NCBI RefSeq assembly: GCF_000015565.1
Contig: NC_008786.1
Coordinates: 4,762,501-4,826,500, forward strand
Origin: Verminephrobacter eiseniae EF01-2
GTDB taxonomy: Bacteria; Pseudomonadota; Gammaproteobacteria; Burkholderiales; Burkholderiaceae_C
Reading direction: 5' to 3'
DNA length: 64,000 nt
The notes below the pieces were generated by a model. It made no database searches. It saw only the letters and a list, made by a program, of their open reading frames with translations, and was not told the origin of the DNA. Shown in pieces: positions 1 through 8,519 of the stretch. The position numbers and the translations under genes were made by a program. The stretch's first letter is position 1, and each line of letters begins with the position of its first letter.

Positions 1-938
1 CTGGAGGTGCTGGTCTTGGCTTGCAGATGGCGGGTCAGCAGCGTGCTGCCGACGACGATGGCGACGGCGATCAGCAACAGCACCACCGCCAGGGTCGAGC
101 CGGCCTGCCGGTCGCGCATGAAGAGATAGGCGCGGGCCACCAGCGCGGGCAAGGTCTGGTAGCGGTCACCAATCAGCAGCGCCGGGATGACATACATCGA
201 AACGGCCATCGAAAATACAAACGCGCAGCCGGCGACCACACCCGGCAGCGACAGCGGCCCGGTGACTCGCGCAAAGGCGTACCAGGGGGTGGCGCCCAGC
301 GTAGCGGCGGCCTCCTTCAGGCACGAATCGATCTGCCGCGCGACGGTGAAGATGGGCAGCACCATGAACGGCAGGAAGACATGCACGGCGGCGATGACCA
401 GCCCGCGTTCATTGAACAGCAGTTTGACGGGTTCGTCGGCCAGCCCCAGCGCCATCGATGTGCTGTTGACCAGGCCGTTGCTGCGCAGCAGGATGGTCCA
501 GGCGAAGCTCTTGACGATCACACCGACCGATAGCGGCAAGATGAGCGCGAGGAACATCAGGGCCTGCACCGCCGGCCGGGCGCGGGCCATGGCGAAGGCA
601 ACCGGGTAGCCGATCAGCAGGCACACACTGGTGACCAGCACCGCGATCTTCAGCGTATTCCAGACGACGGTGGCGTTGTAGCCGTCGGAGAAAAACCGGG
701 CGTAGCCGGCCAAGCTCAAGGCACCGCCTGGCGCATGAAAACTGCTGGCCAGCAGCACGGCCAGCGGCAGCGCGAACACCAGCATCAGGTAACCGGCGCC
801 GGGCAGCGCCAGCCAGGCCACGCTGCGGCAAGCGAGGGCGCTCGCCGCAGCGCCTTCGGGCGGCCGCGCGGCGCTCGCTGGAGAACCTTCGCCTTCGGCT
901 GCGGTGTGAGCGCCTTCGGGCGGCCGGGCGGCGCTCAC
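1..938 (-). CDS. ABC transporter permease, PotB type (3' end cut by window)
   Basis: Inner-membrane permease of a polyamine/opine-type ABC importer. Reading the minus strand from the GTG at 938 gives an uninterrupted frame to the window edge. It has a hydrophobic segment (LPGAGYLMLVFALPLAVLL), later membrane segments, and the EAA-type loop 'EAAATLGATPWYAFARVTGP' that docks on the ATPase. GTG overlaps the TGA of the ATPase gene by four bases (GTGA), so the two are translationally coupled. The first ~32 residues are not permease-like: they are 1.6 units of the ARPPEGAHTAAEGEG repeat, so the true start could be later, but no better start with a ribosome site is visible. The stop lies beyond base 1. 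Confidence 0.85.
   Translation of the reverse strand, partial: MSAARPPEGAHTAAEGEGSPASAARPPEGAAASALACRSVAWLALPGAGYLMLVFALPLAVLLASSFHAPGGALSLAGYARFFSDGYNATVVWNTLKIAVLVTSVCLLIGYPVAFAMARARPAVQALMFLALILPLSVGVIVKSFAWTILLRSNGLVNSTSMALGLADEPVKLLFNERGLVIAAVHVFLPFMVLPIFTVARQIDSCLKEAAATLGATPWYAFARVTGPLSLPGVVAGCAFVFSMAVSMYVIPALLIGDRYQTLPALVARAYLFMRDRQAGSTLAVVLLLIAVAIVVGSTLLTRHLQAKTSTS
835..938 (-). repeat. 60-bp palindromic coding repeat, 1.6 units
   Basis: Two copies of a GC-rich element start 60 bp apart (at 938 and 878 on the minus strand). Each begins GAGCGCC, has a GCCCGGCCGCCCGAA core and ends GGCGCTC, so the ends pair and the core contains a CGCC-TTCG-GGCG hairpin on the plus strand. The in-frame translation is SAARPPEGAHTAAEGEG. 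The same element with the same period occurs four times at 8517-8760, again at the very start of a permease gene. Confidence 0.8.
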
Positions 939-2041
939 GGCACCTGCACCTGTGCGCCCAGCGCGAAGACCAGCGTGTCTGCCACCGGCCAACTGAGCGA
1001 GAGCAGATCGCCATGCGCCGGCGCTGCGCCCAAGTGGGCAGGCAATTCGGCCATCAGGCTTCCCGGCGCACATTCCGGCGCACCGAAATACACCAGCCGG
1101 GTCGCGCCACGGTAGACGATTTCGCTGACCGGCAGTGTCAAGCGGTTGTCGCTGGCGCCGTGCAATGCAGTGGTTTCGGGCCTCGCGGTCATGCGCTCAG
1201 GCCGAACGCCGACCAGCACCTTCGTGCCGGAGCGAAGGCCGGGCGGCGCGGGGGCGGTGATGTCGCCGCACGCGGTGCGCACCGTCAGCGTGTCGCCTTC
1301 GATGCGACTGACCTGGCCCGTCCACTGCGACGACAGGCCAACGAAGTTCAGGGCGAAGGGGGTGCGGGGCCGGGCGTAGATTCGCTCGGGCACGTCGAAC
1401 TGCTCGATGCAGCCGCCGTTCATGACGGCGATGCGGTCGGACATGACCAGCGCTTCCTGCTGATCATGCGTCACGAAGATGGCCGTCATGCCGGCGTCGC
1501 GCAGCATCTGGCGCAGTTCGATCTGCATGGCCTCGCGCAGCTTGCGGTCCAGCGCTGACAGCGGCTCGTCCAGCAGGAGCAGCCGCGGCCGGGTCGCAAT
1601 CGCCCGGGCCACCGCCACCCGCTGCTGTTGCCCGCCCGACAGCGCCGAGATGGGCCGGTCCGCCAGCGCTGACAGTTGCACAGACTTCAGGGCCGCCGCC
1701 ACGCCTTTGGCGATCTCGGCCTTGGGCACACCACGCGCCTTGAGGCCGAAAGCAATGTTTTCCCCGACGCTCAGGTGCGCAAACAGCGCATAGCTCTGGA
1801 ACACCACGCCGATGTTGCGCTGGTGCGCCGGCAGCGCAGTAACGTCGCTGTCTGCCAGCACGATGCGGCCGCCATCGCAGGCCGTCAGGCCCGCAATGAT
1901 GCGCAGCAGCGTGGTCTTGCCGCAGCCGGACGGCCCGAGCAGCGAGACGAATTCACCCGCACCGACCGCGAGGTCCAGACCGTTGACCACGGTCTGGCTG
2001 CCATAGCGCTTGGTGATGCCGGACAGACGCAATGCGCTCAT
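935..2041 (-). CDS. ABC transporter ATP-binding protein, PotA type
   Basis: Cytoplasmic ATPase that powers the importer formed with the permease and binding protein beside it. The 368 residues carry Walker A (GPSGCGKTT, about residues 37-45), the Q-loop, the signature LSGGQQQR, Walker B with LLLLDEPLSALD, and the switch histidine in VTHDQQEA. The last ~130 residues look like a TOBE domain. This is the usual layout for spermidine/putrescine, iron(III) or opine importers; the substrate cannot be told from sequence. The ATG at 2041 overlaps the stop of the binding-protein gene by four bases. The 3' end overlaps the permease start by four. Confidence 0.93.
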   Translation of the reverse strand: MSALRLSGITKRYGSQTVVNGLDLAVGAGEFVSLLGPSGCGKTTLLRIIAGLTACDGGRIVLADSDVTALPAHQRNIGVVFQSYALFAHLSVGENIAFGLKARGVPKAEIAKGVAAALKSVQLSALADRPISALSGGQQQRVAVARAIATRPRLLLLDEPLSALDRKLREAMQIELRQMLRDAGMTAIFVTHDQQEALVMSDRIAVMNGGCIEQFDVPERIYARPRTPFALNFVGLSSQWTGQVSRIEGDTLTVRTACGDITAPAPPGLRSGTKVLVGVRPERMTARPETTALHGASDNRLTLPVSEIVYRGATRLVYFGAPECAPGSLMAELPAHLGAAPAHGDLLSLSWPVADTLVFALGAQVQVP

Positions 2042-3078
2042 ATCGCCATCTCACGGTCCCAGCGCTCGACCCAGCCCTTGCGCCGTTCGCTGATGTAGGC
2101 CCAGTCGGGAACGAACACCGTGCCCTTGGGCACGCCGGCCGGCGCTGCCACAGAGGTGTTGGTCGGCCAGGCCAGCGAAATGTCGCAAATCCGCTGCTGC
2201 CAGGCGCCCAACATGCATTCGATGAAGGCGTCGGCCAGCGCCTGTTCGGGCGCGCCCTTGACCTTGGCTACGCCCGTGGGCATGGCCATGCCGCCTTCCT
2301 TGGGCAGCAGGAAGTCGATCGGCGCGCCCTTGGCCTTGCGGTCAAAGGCGTTGGAACCGATCATGGCGGCGATGGCGCTGGCTTCGCCTTGCTCCAGCAG
2401 GTTCAGGGCCTGCGGCACCTGGGTGTAGACCGTCAGCAAGTTGGGCTTGAGTGCCTTGAGCTTCTTGAATGCGGCATCGGGCAGGTACTGCGCCTCCTTC
2501 ATGGGCTTGCCGGTCTCCAGCATCGCGGCGGCCGCGATCATGGCCAAGCCTTCGGTGTTTTGCAGCGACGGGATGATGAGCTTGTTCTTGAAGGCCGGCT
2601 CCCACAGCGTGGCATACGAAGGCAGTTGCCTGAGTTTGCCGGTATTGATCGCCACGCCGGTGGTCGATTGCATGTAGTTGGCCCACATGCCATCCATGTG
2701 CACGGTGCCGGGCTTGAGTTTCGCCAGGCTGGGGATGGCGCCGGCGCTGAGCTTGTCGAGCACCCCTTCCTTGACCGCCGCAATCATCACCGGGTCGTCC
2801 ATCAGCACGACAGACATGTAGGGGCTGCTTTTGTTGCTGAGCATTTTTTCCAGATTGACCAGCGAGCGCGTGCCTTCGAACAACACTTTGCAGCCGGTCT
2901 GCTTTTCGAACACCGGAATCAACGGGTCGAGAAAAATCTTGTGGCTGCCAGCACCACCGACCACGATTTCCTTGCCTTTGCCCTGAGCGTGCAGCCAGCC
3001 GGGAAAGGCCACAGAGGATGCGGCCAGCAGGTCTTGGCTGAACCTGCGGCGCGTGAGGTTGGGCTTGGCTGGTGTCAT
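2038..3078 (-). CDS. Periplasmic substrate-binding protein, PotD/SBP_bac type
   Basis: Extracellular solute-binding protein of the importer, 346 residues from the ATG at 3078. That start is preferred over an upstream in-frame start because AAGGAAG lies 7-8 bases before it and the product then begins with a twin-arginine-like signal (TRRRFSQDLLAASSVAFPG) ending near LHAQG. The mature part reads as a PotD-like type II binding protein (VPVFEKQTGCKV region, GTVFVPDWAYISERR near the end). It is the first gene of a coupled three-gene set: binding protein, ATPase, permease. Ligand unknown; polyamines, thiamine or opines are the family's common ligands. Confidence 0.88.
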   Translation of the reverse strand: MTPAKPNLTRRRFSQDLLAASSVAFPGWLHAQGKGKEIVVGGAGSHKIFLDPLIPVFEKQTGCKVLFEGTRSLVNLEKMLSNKSSPYMSVVLMDDPVMIAAVKEGVLDKLSAGAIPSLAKLKPGTVHMDGMWANYMQSTTGVAINTGKLRQLPSYATLWEPAFKNKLIIPSLQNTEGLAMIAAAAMLETGKPMKEAQYLPDAAFKKLKALKPNLLTVYTQVPQALNLLEQGEASAIAAMIGSNAFDRKAKGAPIDFLLPKEGGMAMPTGVAKVKGAPEQALADAFIECMLGAWQQRICDISLAWPTNTSVAAPAGVPKGTVFVPDWAYISERRKGWVERWDREMAI

Positions 3079-3468
3079 CGAGCGCTTCCTTTCGGGCCAG
3101 GCCCGCAGGTGGTGAGCGGTGCGACCTCGTGCAGGGGTGTTTGCACCAGAAAAGTGCACGATACATCGGTCAAAGTGCACGATTTTGATTTAAGCAAAAA
3201 TCATGCGCATGCCTGTCCTTGGACGCTCGTGCCGGCCCCGTTGTCGGCTCGATCGGCACGAGCCGGAGTGCTCAAATACTGCGGCGTCTTGGCCCTTGGG
3301 TGGCGTAACGCCTGGCGCTGTGCCCCCTGCCCGCCTTGCCCGATCGTCCGCCCGCCGTTGCAGCGGACTGGCGGGCGTTGCCCCTGCCGGCGCACCGTTG
3401 CCTTCAACGGCCATGCCGCCCCACCCGGGGAAAACCCGGACAATCCAATCCGACCGATGTCATGCACA

Positions 3469-3515
3469 ATGACCAATCGACATATGAATTGACATATGAA
3501 GAATTAATTGGTCAT
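3469..3515. promoter_or_regulatory. AT-rich inverted repeat, candidate operator/promoter
   Basis: An AT-rich island in otherwise GC-rich DNA between the two divergent ABC loci. ATGACCAAT at 3469-3477 is repeated in inverted orientation as ATTGGTCAT at 3507-3515. Between the arms lie two direct copies of GACATATGAA (3479-3488 and 3491-3500), 12 bp apart. The run ATAAGACATAA follows at 3521-3531. This arrangement suits a dimeric repressor controlling the sugar-type importer downstream and perhaps the divergent operon. No regulator gene is adjacent. Confidence 0.5.
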
Positions 3516-3565
3516 GCAACATAAGACATAAAGCGTATGGTGACCCCCACTCTGGCAGAACCAGC

Positions 3566-3649
3566 ATGGACAGACCGTGGAACGCTGCCGACGCCGCGCA
3601 TTTCGCGGCCCGGCACGCAGCGCGCCAGTTGAAGACGGGGCGCCAATGA
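3566..3649 (+). CDS. Possible 27-residue leader or gene remnant
   Basis: Short frame starting ATG at 3566 and ending TGA at 3647-3649, overlapping the permease ATG at 3646 in the ATGA pattern seen throughout this operon. The product is polar (starts MDRPWNAADAAHF, ends KTGRQ) with no recognisable domain. The coupling suggests either a real leader peptide or the surviving tail of a lost upstream gene. There is no strong ribosome site ahead of it, so coding status is doubtful. Confidence 0.3.
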   Translation: MDRPWNAADAAHFAARHAARQLKTGRQ

Positions 3650-4719
3650 AACGGCTTCCGGGCGACGCCCAGCTCAACGTTCTGGCGGCCATCAACGCGG
3701 CGGTGGTGCTGTGCGCCATTGCGCTCACCGGCGGCGGTTTCATCGATCCCTACAACCTGCAATCGATGGCGGGCCAGGTGCCCGAATTGGGGCTGCTGGC
3801 CATTGGCGTGATGCTGGCCATGATCGCCGGCAACGGCGGCATCGACCTGTCGGGCATCGCGCTGGCCAACCTGGCCGGCGTGTGCGCCGGCGTGCTGCTG
3901 CCGCACTGGGTCGACGCCGGGCAGACGCCGCTGCTGTTCACCCTGGCATTGGTGGGCGTGGCGCTGGCGGTCGGGCTGCTGGGCGGGCTGCTCAACGGCC
4001 TGCTGATCGCCTGCGCCGGGCTGACGCCCACTCTCTGCACGCTGGGCACGCAGTTGGTGTTCGCCGGGCTGGCGGTGGTGCTGTCCGGCGGCTCGGCGGT
4101 GCGCATCGGCCTCATCGAGCCGCTGGACTTCATCGGCAACGGACTGGTGCTGGGCCTGCCGCTGTGCTTCATGCTGTTCGTCGGCATCGCGCTGGCCATC
4201 GGCGTGTGGCTGCGCCACAGCCCCTTCGGCATGCGACTGTTCCTGATGGGCACCAACCCCAAGGCGGCGCGCTACGCCGGCGTGCCGCAGCGGCGCATGC
4301 TGCTGTCGGTGTACACGCTGTGCGGCCTGCTGGCCTCGGTGTCCGGCATCGTGATCGCGGCGCGCAGTTCCAGCGTGAAGTGGGACTACGGCAGTTCCTA
4401 TGTGCTGATCGCCATCCTGATCGCGGTGATGGCCGGCGTGCGGCCCGAGGGTGGCCACGGCCGGATGCTGTGCCTGCTGCTGTCGGCCACGGCGTTGCAG
4501 TTCCTGTCGAGCACCTTCAACTTCCTGGAGGTGTCGAGCTTCTTTCGCGACTGCGCATGGGGGCTGATGCTCTTGCTGTTCGTCGCATCGTCCCGCTTCG
4601 ACGCGCGCTCGCTGCTGCCGCTGCGCCTGCGTCATGCCGTTGCCGCGCAGTCCCCTCCTGCGGCGCGGTTCAATTCCGGGGGGCTTGCGCCAGCAAGGCA
4701 GGAGGAAACCGCACCATGA
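3646..4719 (+). CDS. Sugar-type ABC transporter permease (RbsC/LsrC family)
   Basis: Inner-membrane permease of a carbohydrate-type (CUT2) importer, 357 residues from the ATG at 3646. A start at 3577 is also open, but the extra residues are arginine-rich and unlike the family. Many membrane segments are visible, plus the family's conserved 'GNGGIDLSGIALANLAGV' stretch and the GTNPKAARYAGV motif in the cytoplasmic loop. Its stop overlaps the ATG of the first binding-protein gene (ATGA at 4716-4719). The last 25 or so codons (from 4641) are homologous to the untranslated leader of the second binding-protein gene, so they may be a tail created by a local rearrangement. Confidence 0.88.
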   Translation: MKRLPGDAQLNVLAAINAAVVLCAIALTGGGFIDPYNLQSMAGQVPELGLLAIGVMLAMIAGNGGIDLSGIALANLAGVCAGVLLPHWVDAGQTPLLFTLALVGVALAVGLLGGLLNGLLIACAGLTPTLCTLGTQLVFAGLAVVLSGGSAVRIGLIEPLDFIGNGLVLGLPLCFMLFVGIALAIGVWLRHSPFGMRLFLMGTNPKAARYAGVPQRRMLLSVYTLCGLLASVSGIVIAARSSSVKWDYGSSYVLIAILIAVMAGVRPEGGHGRMLCLLLSATALQFLSSTFNFLEVSSFFRDCAWGLMLLLFVASSRFDARSLLPLRLRHAVAAQSPPAARFNSGGLAPARQEETAP

Positions 4720-5705
4720 TCCGTCACACCGCATGCACGCTCGCCGCCGTGGCCTGTATCGCCGGCGCCGCGTGGGCGCAGGACAAGCAGAGCATCGTGA
4801 CCGTGGTCAAGGTCATCGGCGAGAACTGGTTCACCCGCATGGGCGCAGGCGTCAAGGAGTTCGGCCAGACCAACGCCGGCGTTGCCACCAGCATGGCCGG
4901 CCCGGCGCGCGGCGACTCGGCGCAGCAACTGCGCGTGATCGAAGACCTGGTGGCCAAGAAGCCGAGCGCCATCACGGTGGTGCCGATGGACCCGAGCATG
5001 CTCGAAGGCGTGCTCAAGCGCGCCATGGAGCGTGGCATCGTCATCGTCACGCACGAGGCCGACACCGCCAGGAACACGCAGGCCGACATCGAAGCCTTCG
5101 ACAACGCGGCTTTCGGCGCGCGCCTGAACGACCGGCTCGCCAAGTGCATGGGCGAGAGCGGCAAGTGGACGAGCTTCGTCGGCTCGCTCGGCAGCCTCAC
5201 GCACATGCAATGGGCCGGCGGCGGCGCGGGCAACGCGGCCAGATACCCGAAGATGACGCTGGTGGACGCCCACAACGAATCCTTCAACGACGCCAACAAA
5301 GCCTACGAAAAGGCCAAGGAAATCCTGCGCAAGCACCCCGACATCGAGGGCTTCCAGGGCGGCTCGGCGATCGACGTGATCGGCATCGGCCGCGCGGTGG
5401 AAGAAGCCGGCCTGCAACACAAGACCTGCGTGTTCGGTCTCGGCCTGCCGCAGGACTCGGGCAAGTACCTGGAGACCGGCGCCATCGACGGCATCAGTTT
5501 CTGGGACCCGAAGAACGCCGGCTTGGTGATGAACAAGGTGGCCAAGCTGCTGCTCGACGGCAAACCGATCACCGGCGGCATGGACCTGGGCATCCAGGGC
5601 TACGACAAGGTCAGCGTCAAGAAAGGCCCGGGCAAGGGCGTGATCATCACCGGCCAGGCCTGGGTGGACGTGGACAAGTCCACCTACAAGCAGTACCCGT
5701 TCTGA
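4716..5705 (+). CDS. Periplasmic sugar-binding protein, copy 1
   Basis: Secreted binding protein of the type I periplasmic fold (Peripla_BP_4; RbsB/LsrB/RhaS-like), 329 residues. A signal peptide is clear (start MIRHTACTLAAVACIAGAAWAQ, likely cut after AWA). The core pattern (VVKVIGENWFTRMGAGVKEF, then 'KKPSAITVVPMDPSMLEGVL', then THEADTARN) matches sugar or AI-2 binding proteins. A strong ribosome site GGAGGA lies at 4701. The next binding-protein gene differs by about 39 substitutions and no gaps, roughly 88% identity, so the pair is a recent tandem duplicate sharing one ATPase and two permeases. Confidence 0.9.
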   Translation: MIRHTACTLAAVACIAGAAWAQDKQSIVTVVKVIGENWFTRMGAGVKEFGQTNAGVATSMAGPARGDSAQQLRVIEDLVAKKPSAITVVPMDPSMLEGVLKRAMERGIVIVTHEADTARNTQADIEAFDNAAFGARLNDRLAKCMGESGKWTSFVGSLGSLTHMQWAGGGAGNAARYPKMTLVDAHNESFNDANKAYEKAKEILRKHPDIEGFQGGSAIDVIGIGRAVEEAGLQHKTCVFGLGLPQDSGKYLETGAIDGISFWDPKNAGLVMNKVAKLLLDGKPITGGMDLGIQGYDKVSVKKGPGKGVIITGQAWVDVDKSTYKQYPF

Positions 5706-5828
5706 CCCCTGCGATGGCGACCACCCCCGTTGCACCGGACGCGGCTACGGCAGCGCCCTCCTGCGGCCCTCTTTCTGCCCGCTGCTGCCACGGCATATCT
5801 GCGCACCCGCGCACCCGCGTTCCCCCGC

Positions 5829-5902
5829 TGCCGGGCAGTCCCCTCCTGCAGCGCGGTTCCGTTCCGAAGGGGTTTTTCGCAACCAGACCTGGAGACAACA
5901 CC
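5829..5902 (+). repeat. Duplicated leader of the second binding-protein gene
   Basis: About 74 bases before the second binding-protein gene match the 75 bases (4641-4715) before the first, including TGCCGSGCAGTCCCCTCCTG and the GCGGTTC that follows. In the upstream copy these bases are the last codons of the permease gene. The duplicated unit therefore started inside the permease gene and carried its own ribosome-site region. Confidence 0.75.
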
Positions 5903-6892
5903 ATGATTCGTCAAACCGTATGTGCGCTCACCGCCGTGGCCTGCATCACCGGCGCCGCGTGGGCGCAGGACAAGCAGAGCATCGTGACCGTGGTCAAAGT
6001 CATCGGCGTGAACTGGTTCACCCGCATGGGTGAGGGCGTCAAGGAGTTCGGCGCCGCCAACGCCAGCGTCGCCACCAGCATGGTCGGCCCGGCGCAAGGC
6101 GACCCGGCGCAGCAACTGCGCGTGATCGAAGACCTGGTGGCCAAAAAGTCGAGCGCCATCGCCGTGGTGCCGATGGACCCGAGCACGATCGAAGGCGTGC
6201 TCAAGCGCGCGATGGAGCGTGGCATCGTCGTCGTCACACACGAGGCCGACACCGCCAGGAACACGCAGGCCGATATCGAAGCCTTCGACAACACGGCCTT
6301 CGGCGCGCGCCTGAACGACCGGCTCGCCAAGTGCATGGGCGAGAGCGGCAAGTGGACGACCTTCGTCGGCTCGCTCGGCAGCCGCACGCACATGCAGTGG
6401 GCCAGCGGCGGCGCGGGCAACGCGGCCAAGTACCCGAAGATGGCGCTGGTGGACGCGCACAACGAGACCTTCGACAACGCCAACAAAGCCTACGAAAAGG
6501 CCAAGGAAATCCTGCGCAAGCACCCCGACATCGAGGGTTTCCAGGGCAGTTCGGCGATCGACGCGATCGGCATCGGCCGCGCGGTGGAAGAAGCCGGGCT
6601 GCAACACAAGACCTGCGTGTTCGGCGTCGGCCTGCCGCAAGACGCGGGCAAATACCTGGAGACCGGTGCCATCGACGGCATCAGTTTCTGGGACCCGAAA
6701 GACGCCGGCCTGGTGATGAACCAGGTGGCCAAGCTGCTGCTCGACGGCAAGCCGATCACCGACGGCATGAACCTGGGCACGCGCGGCTACGACAAGGTCA
6801 GCGTCAAGAAAGGCCCGGGCAAGGGCGTGGTCATCACCGGCCAGGCCTGGGTGGACGTGGACAAGTCCAACTACAAGCAATACCCGTTCTGA
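5903..6892 (+). CDS. Periplasmic sugar-binding protein, copy 2
   Basis: Paralogue of the gene just upstream: 329 residues, collinear, signal peptide starting MIRQTVCALTAVACITGAAWAQ. Differences cluster in the first third (NWFTRMGEG versus NWFTRMGAG, 'AANAS' versus 'TNAGV') and near the C-terminus (DGMNLGTRG versus GGMDLGIQG), which may alter ligand range. TGGAGACA at about 5890 serves as ribosome site. The ATPase gene starts 8 bases after its stop. Keeping two intact copies suggests either increased dosage of the capture protein or partition of ligands. Which ligand is unknown. Confidence 0.9.
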   Translation: MIRQTVCALTAVACITGAAWAQDKQSIVTVVKVIGVNWFTRMGEGVKEFGAANASVATSMVGPAQGDPAQQLRVIEDLVAKKSSAIAVVPMDPSTIEGVLKRAMERGIVVVTHEADTARNTQADIEAFDNTAFGARLNDRLAKCMGESGKWTTFVGSLGSRTHMQWASGGAGNAAKYPKMALVDAHNETFDNANKAYEKAKEILRKHPDIEGFQGSSAIDAIGIGRAVEEAGLQHKTCVFGVGLPQDAGKYLETGAIDGISFWDPKDAGLVMNQVAKLLLDGKPITDGMNLGTRGYDKVSVKKGPGKGVVITGQAWVDVDKSNYKQYPF

Positions 6893-6899
6893 CCCGGCG

Positions 6900-8519
6900 A
6901 TGACGCCAGTTCCTGCCCCGCCGGACGCGGCAGTGCCCTTTCTCGAAGTGCGCGGCGTGCACAAGCGCTTCGCCGGCGTGCATGCGCTGCGCGGCGTGAG
7001 CCTGCGCATCGACCCCGGCCGCATCTACCACCTGGTGGGAGAGAACGGCTGCGGCAAGAGCACGCTGATCAAGATCATCTCGGGCGCGCAACCCGCCGAC
7101 GAAGGCGAACTGCTGATCGAGGGCCGCGCCTGCGCCAAGCTCACGCCGATCGAGGCGCTGGCGGCCGGCATCGAGACGGTCTACCAAGACCTGTCGCTGA
7201 TAGTCAACCTGAGCGTGGCCGAGAATATCGCGCTCACCGAGCAGTTGGTGCACCACGGCGGGCGCCTGGCGCGGCGGCTGGACCGCCAGCGCCTGGCGCA
7301 GACGGCCCGGCTCGCGCTGGCCACGGTGAATCTGCCGAACGACAACGCCTTTCTCGCGACGCAGGTCGGCGAGTTGCCGATCGCGCAGCGCCAACTGGTG
7401 GCCATCGCGCGCGCCATCGCCACCCGCGCGCGCATGGTGATCATGGACGAGCCCACCACCGCGCTGACCTGGCGCGAGGTCGACCGCCTCGTGCGCGTGA
7501 TCGAGCGGCTGCGCGCGCAGGGCGTGTCGGTGCTGTTCGTGAGCCACAAGCTCGACGAATGCCTGGCCATCGGCGGCGAGGTGATCGTGCTGCGCGACGG
7601 CGGCCTGGTGATGCAAGGCCCGATCCGCGAACAGACCAAGGCCAGCCTGAGCCACCTCATGACCGGCAAGCAGTTGGACGAACAACGCTTGCGCGCCGCA
7701 AGCCCCGGCCGCCATCGGCTGCTGCAGGTGCGCGGCCTCGGGCGGCGCGGGTGCTTCGCCGACATCGACCTCGACCTGCACCAGGGCGAGATCCTCGGCA
7801 TCACCGGCCTGCTCGATTCGGGCCGCAACGAACTCGCGCAGGCGCTGGCCGGCGTGGCGCCGGCCGACCGGGGGCAGGTCATGCTGGGCAGCCGCAGGCT
7901 GGACCTGCGCACGCCTTCGGGGGCCATCGATGCCGGCATTGGCTACGTGCCGCAAGACCGGCTCGACGAGGGCCTGTTCCTGGGCAAGCCGATCGCCGAC
8001 AACATCGTGGCCGCCGTGCTCGCGCGCCTGTGCAACCGCTGGGGCCTGCTCGACGGACGGCGCGCCCGCGCATTGGCCGAGCGCACCGTGGCCGACCTGC
8101 AAGTGGCCACGCCCGACGTGGCGCGGCCGGTGCAGTCGCTCTCGGGCGGCAACCAGCAGCGCGTGCTGATTGGCCGCTGGCTCACCATCGAGCCCCGGGT
8201 GCTGGTGCTGCACGGCCCGACCGTCGGCGTGGACGTAGGCTCCAAGGACACCATCTACAGCATCATCCAGCGGCTGGCCGACCGTGGCCTGGGCGTGCTC
8301 ATCATCAGCGACGACCTGCCCGAGCTGCTGCAAAACTGCGACCGCGTGCTGGTGATGCGCAAGGGCCGCCTGCGCGCGCAGTACGACGCCGCCACGCTGA
8401 GCCAGGAAACGCTGTATGCGGCCATGCTGGCCGAAGAAACCACCGAACGAACCACGCAAGAGACAACGCAAGAGACCACCGCAGACGGCACCGGGCAAGC
8501 CACTGGAGCCGCCGCATGA
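6900..8519 (+). CDS. Double-domain sugar ABC ATPase (RbsA/MglA/LsrA type)
   Basis: 539-residue ATPase with two fused nucleotide-binding domains, as in CUT2 sugar importers. The first domain has intact Walker A (GENGCGKST near residue 50) and Walker B (ARMVIMDEPTTAL). The second has the family's degenerate P-loop (GLLDSGRNEL), a good signature (LSGGNQQRVLIGRWL), but HGPTVGVDVGS where DEPT-R-GVDVG is usual, so its Walker B aspartate and glutamate are replaced. The tail is a threonine/glutamate repeat (TTQETTQETT). The stop overlaps the permease ATG (ATGA at 8516-8519). It drives both permeases of this locus. Confidence 0.92.
   Translation: MTPVPAPPDAAVPFLEVRGVHKRFAGVHALRGVSLRIDPGRIYHLVGENGCGKSTLIKIISGAQPADEGELLIEGRACAKLTPIEALAAGIETVYQDLSLIVNLSVAENIALTEQLVHHGGRLARRLDRQRLAQTARLALATVNLPNDNAFLATQVGELPIAQRQLVAIARAIATRARMVIMDEPTTALTWREVDRLVRVIERLRAQGVSVLFVSHKLDECLAIGGEVIVLRDGGLVMQGPIREQTKASLSHLMTGKQLDEQRLRAASPGRHRLLQVRGLGRRGCFADIDLDLHQGEILGITGLLDSGRNELAQALAGVAPADRGQVMLGSRRLDLRTPSGAIDAGIGYVPQDRLDEGLFLGKPIADNIVAAVLARLCNRWGLLDGRRARALAERTVADLQVATPDVARPVQSLSGGNQQRVLIGRWLTIEPRVLVLHGPTVGVDVGSKDTIYSIIQRLADRGLGVLIISDDLPELLQNCDRVLVMRKGRLRAQYDAATLSQETLYAAMLAEETTERTTQETTQETTADGTGQATGAAA

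Noticed and set aside
409..1014. Short minus-strand frame starting at 1014 as a gene
   Set aside because: It is a shifted reading of the permease, whose true frame runs off the left edge.
4634..6892. Single long open frame spanning both binding-protein genes
   Set aside because: Its first half is a shifted frame of copy 1; only the part from 5903 is real protein.
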